Below, piece by piece: positions 39,973 to 49,173 of a stretch of 64,000 nucleotides of DNA (within the stretch, counting starts at the first letter, position 1; the number at the start of each line of letters is the position of its first letter). Under the pieces are notes generated by a model. It worked only from the letters and a program-made list of their open reading frames with translations, ran no database searches and was not told the DNA's origin. Source of the stretch: a virus; IMG/VR virus record IMGVR_UViG_3300038468_000223, positions 41,512-105,511 of that record. The stretch is one strand, 5' to 3'. The translations under genes were made by a program, and so were the position numbers.

Positions 39973-42014
39973 AGCCCAAGAGCTACGTCGATGCGATGCG
40001 GAAGTTCCGGGGCGTGAGCAAACACGCCGCGGAGGGTCATCGCCGCCTCGTCGGATTGGCAGAGGGATCGACCTCAAATCCGCTGCGGGTTCCGGCCTCG
40101 TACGATCGTCAAGAGGAACTTCAACGATATTTGACCGAGAACTACGAAAGCTGTATCGTCCAGAAAACTGGTGGTGAGAGTGCTGCCGGTGCGCGCGACA
40201 AGACTCACTGCGCTAGGGTCGCGTGGAAGAGGGCTGAAGAGAGCGGGCGGTTTTCGGACTATCCAGCGTTCCACGGAGGAAGCAGGAACATGTCACGTCG
40301 CAACCTGAAGCCGCGCGCGCGGCGCCACGATCGGTGGGGTCGCTTCGCCGAGGTGATGGAGAGCAAGGCGCAGCGCAAGGCCGCCCGCAAGAAGTCGGAC
40401 AAGGCCGCGCACAAGGCCAAGAAGACGAGCAAGAAGGCCGCTGCCAAGCGCTCCGCGATGCAGGTCAAGGCCTCGAAGACCGCGGCGCAGGCGGAGAAGT
40501 CGTCGGCGATCTCGCGCGGCAAGGCGGAGGCGGCCAAGAAGGCTGCCGCCACCAAGGCGGAGAAGCACGCCAAGCGCGTGGCCGCCGGCAAGAAGGCGGC
40601 CGCCGCCAAGGCGGAGAAGCACGCCAAGCGCGTGGCCGCCGCCAAGAAGGCCGCGGAGACGCGCAAGAAGAACGAAGCCGCGGCTGCCAAGCCGGCGGCG
40701 AAGAACGAAGCCGCGGCTGCCAAGCCGGCGGCGAAAAAGAAGCCGAAGAAGACGGCCGCCAAGAAGCAGGCGAAGAAGGTCAAGAAGGAGAACAAGGCCA
40801 TGGCGCTGACCAACAGGCAGAAGGCGGCTCGGAAGGCCGCGAGGACGCGCGAGAAGAACCGGAAGGCCGAGGAGGAGCGCAAGGCGGCGGCCGCGCGCAA
40901 GCGTGCGCGCAAGGCCAAGGGCGGCGCCAAGAAGAGCAAGGGCACCAAGAAGAGCAAGGGCAAGAAGGGCGGCGCCAAGAAGACCGCCAAGAAGTCGAAG
41001 GGCAAGAAGGGCAAGCGCAAGGCCACCGTCGCCACCGTCCCCGGCACGCGCCGCGTGAAGGTCGGCGGGCACTCGCGCCAGGTCCCGAGCAACATCCGCA
41101 TCACCATCGGCGCCCCGGTGCACGCCCGCAAGGCGGCCAAGCGTCCGGCCAAGCGCAAGGGCGCGCGCGAGGACCTCGTGCTCGAGTCGATGTCGAACCC
41201 GATCTCCGAGGAGTACGCGCTCGAGAACCCGATGACGGGCGGCGAGATGTTCCTCGCGGCGGTCACGGGCGGCCTCGGCATCCTCGCCGCGAGCGGCCTC
41301 GATCGCTACCTCGCGACGCGCGACCAGACGCCGGCGCAGGGCCAGCCCGCGCTGACCCCGGCCGAGCAGGTCGCGTCGCCGCCGGGCATCCTGCGCGTCC
41401 TCGCCCAGGGCGGCATCGCGGCGGCGGCGTTCGTCGGCGCGTACTTCGTCCCGCAACCGATGGGCCGCGCGGCGCTGCAGGGCGCCGGCCTCGGCGCGTT
41501 CTCGCACCTCGTCGGGCAGGCCTTCATGACCTACCTCGTGCCGCGGTTCTTCAAGTCCAACGACACCGCGCGCAAGATGTTCCCCGCCGAGATCGCGGTC
41601 TACGAGCGCCTCAACCCGCCGCAGGCCACGACCACCGGGCAGCAGGGCCTGCCGATGGGCGTCGGCGGGTACCTGCCGCGCCACGGCATGGGCGTCGACC
41701 CCGCCGCCGCCATGATCGTGCGGCCGCAGAACCTCGACTACATGGGTCCGGCGCTGACGCGCAACCCGGTCGCGCCCCCGGCGCCGGCCGCGAACGGCGG
41801 CGGCGGATGTGGCCCGTGCGGCGGGTGCGGGGACCGCATCGAGCAGGGCGTCCCCAACGCGATCGAGAACGTCGCCAACGCCGCCAACGCGCCTGCCTCC
41901 ACGTCCGAGACCCTCTCGAGCGTGATGAGCGCGACGCGCGACGCGGTCTGCAACCCCGGCCTCGCCGGCACGAGCCGCTGGTACAACGCCGTCACCTTCG
42001 CGCCGGAGCACTGA
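39969..42014 (+). CDS. H1-like basic membrane protein
   Basis: 681 residues. Residues 45-100 carry a Cys/Trp module (ending ARVAWKRAEESGRFSDYP) shared with the protein at 52511. From about 115 to 370 it is Lys/Ala/Arg-rich like histone H1 or bacterial HctB-type proteins, with an 18-residue and an 11-residue tandem repeat. Then two hydrophobic segments (MFLAAVTGGLGILAASGLDR and GIAAAAFVGAYFVP) and a C-terminal domain with a CGPCGGCG cluster. It could tether packaged DNA to a virion membrane; this is inference. Confidence 0.6.
   Translation: MKPKSYVDAMRKFRGVSKHAAEGHRRLVGLAEGSTSNPLRVPASYDRQEELQRYLTENYESCIVQKTGGESAAGARDKTHCARVAWKRAEESGRFSDYPAFHGGSRNMSRRNLKPRARRHDRWGRFAEVMESKAQRKAARKKSDKAAHKAKKTSKKAAAKRSAMQVKASKTAAQAEKSSAISRGKAEAAKKAAATKAEKHAKRVAAGKKAAAAKAEKHAKRVAAAKKAAETRKKNEAAAAKPAAKNEAAAAKPAAKKKPKKTAAKKQAKKVKKENKAMALTNRQKAARKAARTREKNRKAEEERKAAAARKRARKAKGGAKKSKGTKKSKGKKGGAKKTAKKSKGKKGKRKATVATVPGTRRVKVGGHSRQVPSNIRITIGAPVHARKAAKRPAKRKGAREDLVLESMSNPISEEYALENPMTGGEMFLAAVTGGLGILAASGLDRYLATRDQTPAQGQPALTPAEQVASPPGILRVLAQGGIAAAAFVGAYFVPQPMGRAALQGAGLGAFSHLVGQAFMTYLVPRFFKSNDTARKMFPAEIAVYERLNPPQATTTGQQGLPMGVGGYLPRHGMGVDPAAAMIVRPQNLDYMGPALTRNPVAPPAPAANGGGGCGPCGGCGDRIEQGVPNAIENVANAANAPASTSETLSSVMSATRDAVCNPGLAGTSRWYNAVTFAPEH
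40554..40733 (+). repeat. Short tandem repeats coding Lys/Ala-rich sequence
   Basis: A near-identical 54-bp unit (AEKHAKRVAA-type, 40554 and 40608) and an exact 33-bp unit (KNEAAAAKPAA, 40668-40700 and 40701-40733). Such repeats are prone to copy-number change. Confidence 0.7.
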
Positions 42015-42078
42015 AGGAATTTCCAACGGCTTGCGTCTTGACTGATGTCGGCAGGCCAGAAGGAAGAGGGAACGAAAG

Positions 42079-43413
42079 ATGAACCCGTCGAACCAGATCA
42101 ACGTCAAGTCCGCATCGAAGTTCTACCGCGAGATGGGCCTCGGGCAGCCGCCCGACGCCTACGTCTCCGGCCCGCGCACCGCCGACGGCCAGCTCGCCGG
42201 CCCCGTGGGCATCGGCGACATGATGGACGCCGTCAAGAAGGCGCTCGAGGTCAACTTCCTGCAGGTCCCGGTCATCGAGTACGTGGCGTGGACCACGACC
42301 GTGCCGCTGACCGACGCGCAGGTGACCAGCACCTTCGGCGACACCATCAACCCGCTCGGCGGGGCGGCGCAGGTGCCCGGCATCCTGAGCGTCGACAGCT
42401 CGTTCGTCATCAACGGGCTGCTGCAGGTGGACATGATCTGCCTCGGGTTCGGGGTGCACATCTTCGGCGAGCCGCTGGCCTTCACGGTGCCCGGCAACTC
42501 GATCGAGCCGGCGCCGGCGAACGGCACCGCGCCGCTGGTCAGCCCCGACGTGTTCACCCAGAACGACCTCGCCAACGGCGCGCTCGGCGCCACGAGCGGG
42601 ATCAACCCCGCCACGATGGAGTGGGGCGTCGCCGACTGGAACGCCGCCTGGCACATGGCCAACGGCTACGAGTTCCAGTGGCTCTACCAGCAGCGCCACC
42701 TGCTCGTGAAGGAGCTGGCCGCCGACGTCTGCTACTTCGGCCCGTACGCCGAGGCGCTCGCCGCCGGCACCAGCGACATCGAGGTGCAGCAGTACATCCG
42801 GCAGGTGAACGACACCTACCGGACCCAGGGCGGCGGCGGCATCTTCGCCCCCATCAACTGGCGCCGCGTCGGGTCGGCCACGGTCAACCAGAACAACGTC
42901 GGCATCTTCCGCGCGACGCGCGACTTCGACCAGGCCAACTGCACCTGGGGCGGCATCCGCAACCAGGGCGCGACCGGCTGCTGCAACCCGTTCCGGCGCC
43001 TGTCGCGCCCGGTCCTCCTCGAGAAGGGCATCCCCATCGGGATGCAGCTCGTGGCCAAGGACCAGTACCACCAGGCGCAGATGCAGCGCTACCTCTCGAT
43101 CAGCGAGAGCCAGGGCGGCAACCTCGCGACGGTCGCGTACGACCAGAGCGTCGGCGCCGGTGGCCTCGCGGGCACCGGCGTCTCGCCGGTCGGCCTCGAG
43201 CTGACGCTCGACGCGAACCCGGTCCCCGTGCCGCAGCGGGTCCAGACCAACCGCGTGCTCTACAAGGGCGGCACCATCAAGGTGGCCATCCTGATCAAGG
43301 GCTACGAGGTGACCGGCGAGTGGAAGCAGCTCGTCGCGAGCTACCCCGGCGTCCTCAACGTCGGGGGCGTTCAGGGCATGAGCGGCGTGGGAGCGGCGGC
43401 CCTGCACCGCTGA
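42079..43413 (+). CDS. Putative major capsid protein
   Basis: 444 residues, beta-rich, moderately charged, no membrane segment or enzyme motif. Start NPSNQINVKSASKFYREMGL. Several long beta stretches (VIEYVAWTTTVPLTDAQV, FVINGLLQVDMICLGFGVHI). Support for capsid identity is contextual: size, the strong AAGGAAGAGGGAACGAAAG leader, highly biased codon use, the dedicated terminator directly after it, and two further beta-rich proteins next to it. It does not resemble an HK97-fold protein to me by sequence. A double jelly-roll fold is possible but untested. Confidence 0.45.
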   Translation: MNPSNQINVKSASKFYREMGLGQPPDAYVSGPRTADGQLAGPVGIGDMMDAVKKALEVNFLQVPVIEYVAWTTTVPLTDAQVTSTFGDTINPLGGAAQVPGILSVDSSFVINGLLQVDMICLGFGVHIFGEPLAFTVPGNSIEPAPANGTAPLVSPDVFTQNDLANGALGATSGINPATMEWGVADWNAAWHMANGYEFQWLYQQRHLLVKELAADVCYFGPYAEALAAGTSDIEVQQYIRQVNDTYRTQGGGGIFAPINWRRVGSATVNQNNVGIFRATRDFDQANCTWGGIRNQGATGCCNPFRRLSRPVLLEKGIPIGMQLVAKDQYHQAQMQRYLSISESQGGNLATVAYDQSVGAGGLAGTGVSPVGLELTLDANPVPVPQRVQTNRVLYKGGTIKVAILIKGYEVTGEWKQLVASYPGVLNVGGVQGMSGVGAAALHR

Positions 43414-43438
43414 TCGAACCGCTCCGCGCTCGTTGAGA

Positions 43439-43479
43439 GGGTGCCGGCGGCCCGAGAGGGGGCACCGGCACCCTTTCTT
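43439..43479 (+). terminator. Intrinsic terminator after the putative capsid gene
   Basis: Stem GGGTGCCGG / CCGGCACCC (43439-43447, 43465-43473) followed by TTTCTTCT. It probably raises capsid transcript level relative to the downstream genes. Confidence 0.75.
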
Positions 43480-43499
43480 CTAGAGGGAAAGGAAAGGCC

Positions 43500-44102
43500 A
43501 TGGAGCCCACGTCGATCGATCTCCAGCGACTCGCTCTGTACGACCCCATCGCGGCGTACGGGATCTTGCTCGGCCTCAAGCGGGTGCCGTTCCACATCCC
43601 GATCAGTGCCACGTTCTCCTCGTTCACCGTGCCGCAGCAGGCGATCCAGGGCAACCAGACCGTCACGCTCGCGCAGCGGACGTGGATCGAGAAGATCAAC
43701 TACAGCCTCGCGCTGCCGAACTGCTTCGCCGGCAACATCTTCAAGCCGCAGTTCGACGCCTACCTCAAGATGCACCCCGGCATCAGCGTCCAGCTCGCGG
43801 TGCTCAGCGGGCCGCGCTACCTCACGTCGCCGGTCTTCGTCGCGCTCGAGAACATGGCCGACATGTTCAACTCGAGCTGGCCGGCCGGCTGGCCGCTCGA
43901 CAAGCTGCAGGCGCTGCAGATGACCTTCCAGCTCACGCAGGCGCCCGCGACCGCGCCCAACGTGCCGCCGTACAACGTCGAGGTCGTCTTCACGTGCTGG
44001 CAGTTCCTCGACCAGACGATCGACAACGTCAGCGAGGAGGAGGCGCGCGAGGCGCTCCGCAGGGCCGGGCTCTGCACCCCGCTGGTGTGCCGAAAGGACT
44101 GA
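43500..44102 (+). CDS. Putative capsid-associated protein, 200 residues
   Basis: Beta-rich 200-residue protein (VPFHIPISATFSSFTVPQQA, TVTLAQRTWIEKINYSLALP) without membrane segments. The C-terminus has CTPLVCRKD. GGAAAGGAAAGGCC precedes the ATG. Its size and alternating strands would suit a single jelly-roll or capsid cement protein. Structure prediction is needed to decide; I infer a virion role from position only. Confidence 0.45.
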   Translation: MEPTSIDLQRLALYDPIAAYGILLGLKRVPFHIPISATFSSFTVPQQAIQGNQTVTLAQRTWIEKINYSLALPNCFAGNIFKPQFDAYLKMHPGISVQLAVLSGPRYLTSPVFVALENMADMFNSSWPAGWPLDKLQALQMTFQLTQAPATAPNVPPYNVEVVFTCWQFLDQTIDNVSEEEAREALRRAGLCTPLVCRKD

Positions 44103-44105
44103 CCG

Positions 44106-44927
44106 ATGCGCGGACGCCGCTTCGAGGTCTCGACGTACGGGTTCGACGCTGATCTGCAGCTCCTCAGCTCGGATCCGTACGGCGGCGCCGCCTCGCTCGG
44201 TCTCGCCGTACCCGCGACGCTGCCCACCGACCCGGCGCAGCGCTACCTCTTCCTCCTCGCGCAAGCGGAGTTCGGGCCGAACGTGAAGGGGCGCGTCGTC
44301 GGCCTGCGGCAGTACCTCGAGATCGGGACCTACGTGGACAACCAGGGCGGCTGCTCGTACCCGCTGTCTCTCGAGGTGACGTCGCCGAGGTGGCGCTTCA
44401 TCGACGGCAACGTGTCGTGGCACCTCACGCGGGTCGACCCGACCCTGTACCGCAACGAGCACCCGAACGACGCAGAGGGGCTGCAGTTCGCCGACTCCAC
44501 GACGCCGGCGCTGATCTTCCAGGTCCCGCCCGCCGACTACCACGGACCGAACGGCGGCAGACCGTACGGGACCGCCGTCGACCCGCAGCTCTCGTGCTTC
44601 TACGACCTGCGCTACCCGTGGAACAACGACGACGCGCAGTACCTCGACGACGAGTTCGAGGGGCCGTGCCGGATCGCGTTCTGGGCGAGCGTCCTGCAGA
44701 CCGACCCGAACGCGCGCTGCACGCTCGCCCTGCCGGGCAACGTCACCACGCTCATGATCCCGCCGGAGGACGCGTTCGTCGTGAACTTCCCGAACAGCGT
44801 CTACACGCGGGTGGCGGGGAGCATCATCTTCGAGACGGAGAACATGATCGAGCTGCCGCGCGATCTCGTCGAGCAGCGCGCCAAGTTCGATCGCTGCGGG
44901 CGCCCCGATCCGCGGATGCCCAGGTGA
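44106..44927 (+). CDS. Putative capsid-associated protein, 273 residues
   Basis: 273 residues, beta-rich, about 2 percent Trp and several Cys. Segments such as RYLFLLAQAEFGPNVKGRVV, YPLSLEVTSPRWRFIDGNVS and RIAFWASVLQ look like strands of a beta-sandwich. It starts 3 nt after the 200-residue protein, so the pair is likely made together. Virion role inferred. Confidence 0.45.
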   Translation: MRGRRFEVSTYGFDADLQLLSSDPYGGAASLGLAVPATLPTDPAQRYLFLLAQAEFGPNVKGRVVGLRQYLEIGTYVDNQGGCSYPLSLEVTSPRWRFIDGNVSWHLTRVDPTLYRNEHPNDAEGLQFADSTTPALIFQVPPADYHGPNGGRPYGTAVDPQLSCFYDLRYPWNNDDAQYLDDEFEGPCRIAFWASVLQTDPNARCTLALPGNVTTLMIPPEDAFVVNFPNSVYTRVAGSIIFETENMIELPRDLVEQRAKFDRCGRPDPRMPR

Positions 44928-44944
44928 AAGGGACGAGGGACACC

Positions 44945-46309
44945 ATGACGACCTATCGAGTGGGCATCGGGGAGACTCCGGAGAGCATCGCGCGGCGGTT
45001 CGGCGGCACGACGAAGGCGCTGCTGAACGCGAACCCGCAGGCTCACCGCGTGCGCGACGGCAAGATGACCTTCCTGGGCTTCGGGGCGGGGCAGCAGATC
45101 AAGCTGCCGGCGCAGTGGAGCCGCCGACGCCAGGGCCCCGGCGCCCCCTCCTTCAAGGTGGTCGCCGGCGGGGTCTTCGTCGACCCGCAGATCGCGCTGG
45201 CGGTGTGCCAGGGCGGGTGGAGCGGCGTGCCCTCGAGCTGGCCGTCTGCGATCACACAGCAAGCTGTCCTGATCAACGGTCAGGCGAGCACCGGCGACAT
45301 CAACTACGTCTACTACGACGGCAAGCTCTACGAGTTCACCTCGGGTGGCGGCAACACGTGGATCAGCCGCGTGTGCTCGAGCCCCGTCGCCTCCAAGATC
45401 CCCGGCGCGGGGCAGCAGATCAAGCTGCCGGCGCAGTGGAGCCGCCGACGCCAGGGCCTCGGCGCCCCCTCCTTCAAGGTGGTCGCCGGCGGGGTCTTCG
45501 TCGACCCGCAGATCGCGCTGGCGGTGTGCCAGGGCGGGTGGAGCGGCGTGCCCTCGAGCTGGCCGTCGCCCATGACCGACCAGGCCCGCGCCATCAACGG
45601 GCAGGCCTCGGACGGCGACATCAACTACGTCTACTACGACGGCAAGCTCTACGAGTTCACCAGCCGCTCCGGCGGCGGCTTCTCCATGAACACGTGGATC
45701 AGCCGCGTGTGCTCGAGCCCCGTCGCCTCCAAGATCCCCGGCGTCGTCCTCTCCAGCACCGGGCCCAACCCCACCACCCCAGTGACCCCCGTCGTTCTGC
45801 CAGTCAACTACAAGATCCCCGGCTCGACGACCACGCCGACGACGACGACCTCCCCTTCGTCGTCGAACGCGGTGCCGATCGCGATCGGCATCGCGGCGCT
45901 CGCCGCGGGCGTCGGGCTCGCGTACCTCGTCTCTAGGAAGAAGAAGGAAGAGGAGATGGGGGTGGTCCCGGCGACGGTGCCGGCGACGGAGGAGTGCGGA
46001 GCCTGCGCCGAGTCGTACGAGAACCCGGTGCTGACGTTGCAATGGAGTCGTGCCACCGGAAGTGACAACGTGTGGCGCGGCACCGGAAGGGTGAGTGCTA
46101 CGACATACGTATACGTTGTCACGGAATGGCAGGGTGGGTTCTATGTGACACGGTACGACGATGAGTACGACGATGAGTACCCAGTGGGTACGCGTTTCGC
46201 GAGTTTGGTGGCGGCGCAACAAGCGGCCGAAGCCGATTTTCAGCATCTGCGTCGCAGGGTCGCGGCCATAAAGGGAGCCCATGCTCGACGCGCAGCTCGT
46301 CGTCACTGA
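44945..46309 (+). CDS. LysM protein with duplicated 107-residue domain and membrane anchor
   Basis: 454 residues. N-terminal LysM-like unit (TTYRVGIGETPESIARRFGG ... GAGQQIKLPAQ), which binds peptidoglycan in other proteins. Then two near-identical copies of a domain (FKVVAGGVFVDPQIALAVCQ, GDINYVYYDGKLYEFTS), a Thr/Ser/Pro stalk, a membrane segment (AVPIAIGIAALAAGVGLAYL) and a C-terminal module related to the recurring one (VVTEWQGGFYVTRYDDEY). It could be a virion spike that contacts the wall. The last ~100 codons use lower-GC codons. Confidence 0.6.
   Translation: MTTYRVGIGETPESIARRFGGTTKALLNANPQAHRVRDGKMTFLGFGAGQQIKLPAQWSRRRQGPGAPSFKVVAGGVFVDPQIALAVCQGGWSGVPSSWPSAITQQAVLINGQASTGDINYVYYDGKLYEFTSGGGNTWISRVCSSPVASKIPGAGQQIKLPAQWSRRRQGLGAPSFKVVAGGVFVDPQIALAVCQGGWSGVPSSWPSPMTDQARAINGQASDGDINYVYYDGKLYEFTSRSGGGFSMNTWISRVCSSPVASKIPGVVLSSTGPNPTTPVTPVVLPVNYKIPGSTTTPTTTTSPSSSNAVPIAIGIAALAAGVGLAYLVSRKKKEEEMGVVPATVPATEECGACAESYENPVLTLQWSRATGSDNVWRGTGRVSATTYVYVVTEWQGGFYVTRYDDEYDDEYPVGTRFASLVAAQQAAEADFQHLRRRVAAIKGAHARRAARRH
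45087..45743 (+). repeat. Tandem 321-bp direct repeat
   Basis: Unit 1 45087-45407, unit 2 45408 to about 45743. The first ~170 bp of the units are nearly identical; unit 2 carries a short insertion (Ser/Gly/Phe) near its end. Recent duplication. Confidence 0.8.
45780..45797 (+). repeat. Dispersed repeat, copy 3, inside a coding sequence
   Basis: CAGTGACCCCCGTCGTTC, identical to copies at 932 and 8658, here encoding P-V-T-P-V-V in the stalk of the LysM protein. Confidence 0.65.
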
Positions 46310-46321
46310 AGGAGATCCATC

Positions 46322-46735
46322 ATGGCCGATACCGTCGTCGTTCAGCCGCCGCAGAAGGAGAGCAGCGCGATCCCCTTCATCCTCGTCGGGGTCGCCGGGG
46401 CCGTCGCCGGCGCGTTCCTCTACGCGATGGCGATGAAGAAGCGCCACACGTCGCTCCTCGGCTTCGAGCCCGTACTCGAGGAGCGCCGCCACGCCAAGCG
46501 GCTCACCGCCGCGCAGCGCCGGAACCTCCCGCGCTCGGCGTTCGCGCTGCCCGACCGCGATCCGCCGGACCTCCCGCTCGACAAGTGCAGCCGCGTCGCG
46601 AACGCGCCCGCGCGGCTCTCGATGATGAGGCACAAGCATCACGTGACCAAGCGCGAGTACCAACAGGCCGCGCGCCGCATCCTGCACGCCTCGCGCCGGT
46701 GCGGCATCCACAGCCAGTTCGAAGGGCGGTTCTGA
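46322..46735 (+). CDS. Single-pass membrane protein, DUF6582-like tail
   Basis: 137 residues. Membrane segment near the N-terminus (IPFILVGVAGAVAGAFLYAM). The rest is basic: LTAAQRRNLPRSAFALPDRD and ANAPARLSMMRHKHHVTKRE resemble a short domain (S-A-F-A-x-P, H/N-A-x-A-R) found appended to other phage structural proteins. Virion role inferred. Confidence 0.55.
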   Translation: MADTVVVQPPQKESSAIPFILVGVAGAVAGAFLYAMAMKKRHTSLLGFEPVLEERRHAKRLTAAQRRNLPRSAFALPDRDPPDLPLDKCSRVANAPARLSMMRHKHHVTKREYQQAARRILHASRRCGIHSQFEGRF

Positions 46736-46738
46736 GTC

Positions 46739-47164
46739 GTGGCCACCACCACCACCACGACCACCGCCGTCGCGCCCGCAGCGTCGTCGAGCCCCTCGCT
46801 CGTGCGGTGCGCGGACGGGTCCCTCGTCGCTCCGGGGCAGCCGTGCCCGGAGAAGAGGAGCTGGATGCCGTGGATCGTGGGGGCGGTGGCCGTGGTGGCA
46901 GGAGTCGGCGCCGCCTACTGGATCGCGCGGCAGAAGGGTCTCGTGGCGCGCGAAGCGGCCGAGCCGACTCGAGTGCTGAGGTGGCTCCCGGGGCGCCAGG
47001 GCGTCGTCGCCCACAGCGAGGTCGGGACCTACCGGATCACGGGCCAGGACGAGGGCGGTGGCCCCTACGAGCTTCACCTCGGCTCGACGTCTCTCGGCAA
47101 CCACCGGAAGTACAAGGACGCGAAGGACGCCGCCAAGGCGGACTACGACAGGAGAACGCGATGA
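46739..47164 (+). CDS. Single-pass membrane protein
   Basis: 141 residues, GTG start. Thr/Ala/Ser-rich N-terminus, one membrane segment (WIVGAVAVVAGVGAAYWIA), then a soluble domain (RWLPGRQGVVAHSEVGTYRI ... AKDAAKADYDRR) that may be a distant member of the recurring module. It is 3 nt after the previous gene. Confidence 0.55.
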   Translation: MATTTTTTTAVAPAASSSPSLVRCADGSLVAPGQPCPEKRSWMPWIVGAVAVVAGVGAAYWIARQKGLVAREAAEPTRVLRWLPGRQGVVAHSEVGTYRITGQDEGGGPYELHLGSTSLGNHRKYKDAKDAAKADYDRRTR

Positions 47165-47439
47165 GCCTCGCCGTCGACAGCGCGCGCTGTGTCGAACTCG
47201 CTCAGGCGGCGATCGAGTCGCTCGCCGAGCGGATGAAGAAGTCACAGCGGCTGCAGAACCAGTACAAGCGGATCATGTCGCGCCTCGACGCGGCCGAACG
47301 CAAGAAGAACGAGGCGGAGAGCAGGATGCTCGAGGAGCAGCGCGCCCTCGCGGCCTTCTTCGGCGTCTCGAAGAAGGCGACGGCCGAGGAGCTGACCACC
47401 ATCGCAAGGGCGCTGCGCAGCGCCATGAAGGGTCGGTGA
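47161..47439 (+). CDS. Coiled-coil protein
   Basis: 92 residues, helical, charged (ERMKKSQRLQNQYKRIMSRL). ATGA overlap with the preceding membrane gene. Unknown role. Confidence 0.5.
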   Translation: MSLAVDSARCVELAQAAIESLAERMKKSQRLQNQYKRIMSRLDAAERKKNEAESRMLEEQRALAAFFGVSKKATAEELTTIARALRSAMKGR

Positions 47440-47442
47440 TCC

Positions 47443-47913
47443 ATGAGCAACATCAGGCAGTATGCGGCGCCGTTCATCCCGACCGTCTCCAATACGCGGG
47501 GCGAATCAGCCTACTCGGCCGCCACGAACGTCGGCGATCGACTCAGCGACGCGCAGGTCGGGCCCAACAGCCCGATCTCGTTCCAGTTGGGGACGGCGCT
47601 GACCTCGCGGACGGGCGGGCGCTTTCGCATCTCGGCCACCATCTCCGGCACCACCTCGGTCGCCGGCGACGCCGTCTCCGTGCAGCTCGCACATACCATC
47701 CAAGGCGTCGGACCCACGCTCTTCGGACCGGTCGTGACCGTGAAATCTGGTGCGGCGACGGGCGAGTGGTCGGCGACGATCGAGGCGCTGACCCCCGCGG
47801 TCACCGCCGGGCAGACACTCCTGCCGGTAGTGGTTGTCACGGAACTCGGTGCCGGCACCGTGACTTCCCCCGCGGGAGCCGCGTACATCATGGCCGAAGA
47901 ACTGCCTGCCTAA
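47443..47913 (+). CDS. Beta-rich virion protein, EELP family member 1
   Basis: 156 residues. Beta-sandwich-like pattern (GGRFRISATISGTTSVAGDA) and C-terminus MAEELPA. Paralogous to the proteins at 49187 and 49659, which share the N-terminal T-R-G-x-x-A-x-x-A-x-x-N-x-G-x-x-x-x-x-A layout and the E-E-L-P end. Small spike or capsid cement proteins are likely. Confidence 0.55.
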   Translation: MSNIRQYAAPFIPTVSNTRGESAYSAATNVGDRLSDAQVGPNSPISFQLGTALTSRTGGRFRISATISGTTSVAGDAVSVQLAHTIQGVGPTLFGPVVTVKSGAATGEWSATIEALTPAVTAGQTLLPVVVVTELGAGTVTSPAGAAYIMAEELPA

Positions 47914-47928
47914 AGGAAGGGAAGGATC

Positions 47929-48984
47929 ATGCCCGTTCAGTGCCCCCAAGGAGTTCCGCAGGCCGCGTGCGACACGCTCGGCGGCCTCCTGCAGGCTCAG
48001 GGCGTCAACCCGCAGGGGTGGGACGCCTCGAACGTCGCGACGACGCTCCAGCAGTGGTACGCCACGATGTCGAAGCAGAACCCCAACGTCCCGCCGGCGC
48101 TACCCCCCAACGCCGCCGACTACGCCCTGCCCCCCTTCGCGAGCGTGCTGCCGTCGGTCCTGTCGTACTGGACCAACGTCGGCTACCGCAACCCGGGGAT
48201 CATGGGCAACGTCAACCCCGCCGCGTGGACCTTCCCGTGGCAGTACGTGAGCCCCCAAGCCACGGACTGGAAGCAGGCGACCGTCACCGCGCTCGGATCG
48301 ATGCTCGGTGACCCGAACGCGCTACCCGGCCTGCTCAAGGGTCAGCTCCCGCCGTTCGATCCGACCAAGATCAACTGGCAGCAGTTCGGCATCGCGCCGA
48401 TCGCGAGCGACCCGAACACGTTCGCGAACACCGCCAACGGCGTCGGGCAGCTCACGCCCGTCATGCAGGACTTCTTGACGAGGGCTGCGGCGTGCAACCT
48501 CCTGCAGAAGTCCGCGACCGAGGTGCAGCAGGCCTGGTCCGACTTCGTGTCCTTCGGCAAGGACCCCTGCGCGACCGCGCAGCCTCAGCAGCAGCTCCCG
48601 CCGGTCATCATCCAGCCGATCCCGGTCCCGCCCCCGACGGCCCCGCCGACGACGACCACGACGCCGGCGACGTCGAACGGCGCCCTCATCGTGGTCGGCG
48701 TGGTGGGGCTCGGCGCCGTCGGCGTGCTCCTCTACATGCTCGCCAAGAGCAGGCCCACCGCCGCCGCCGTCCCCCGCCCCGCCGAGGCCTCCGAGGAGGA
48801 AGACGCGCACCAGCACTCGTTCTGGCGCGGCTGGAACATCGTCGTCGAGCCCCGCGGCCGAGGCGCGTGGCACGCGTACGCGATGCGCCCGCAGACCAAC
48901 AAGACCTTCAAGGCCACCGCGCGTTCGAGCTACGATGCGGTGGAGGCGGTCAAGCACAAGATCGCCCACCACTACAGGAGCTGA
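47929..48984 (+). CDS. Single-pass membrane protein with recurring C-terminal module
   Basis: 351 residues. Polar, Pro/Gln-rich N-terminal domain of about 210 residues, a Pro/Thr linker, one membrane segment (LIVVGVVGLGAVGVLLYMLA), then the module FWRGWNIVVEPRGRGAWHAY ... AVEAVKHKIAHH. AAGGAAGGGAAGGATC precedes the ATG. The module is homologous to the N-terminal module of the protein at 36593. Confidence 0.6.
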   Translation: MPVQCPQGVPQAACDTLGGLLQAQGVNPQGWDASNVATTLQQWYATMSKQNPNVPPALPPNAADYALPPFASVLPSVLSYWTNVGYRNPGIMGNVNPAAWTFPWQYVSPQATDWKQATVTALGSMLGDPNALPGLLKGQLPPFDPTKINWQQFGIAPIASDPNTFANTANGVGQLTPVMQDFLTRAAACNLLQKSATEVQQAWSDFVSFGKDPCATAQPQQQLPPVIIQPIPVPPPTAPPTTTTTPATSNGALIVVGVVGLGAVGVLLYMLAKSRPTAAAVPRPAEASEEEDAHQHSFWRGWNIVVEPRGRGAWHAYAMRPQTNKTFKATARSSYDAVEAVKHKIAHHYRS

Positions 48985-48987
48985 GCG

Positions 48988-49173
48988 ATGAAGACCGAGA
49001 AGATCACCCTCATGTGCCAGGGCAAGTGCCCGCGCTGCCCCGAGATCACGATCCGCGAGGACGGATCGGCCGTCATCGAGGACAACGACGTCGATCCGCC
49101 GCAGCGCATCGAACTCAAGGACCGGGAGCAGGTCGTGCTGCTCAGGGACTTCCTCATCAAGAAGACCACGTAG
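48988..49173 (+). CDS. Small hypothetical protein
   Basis: 61 residues, CQGKCPRC near the start (possible metal site) and a charged strand-helix end. 3 nt after the previous gene. Confidence 0.45.
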   Translation: MKTEKITLMCQGKCPRCPEITIREDGSAVIEDNDVDPPQRIELKDREQVVLLRDFLIKKTT

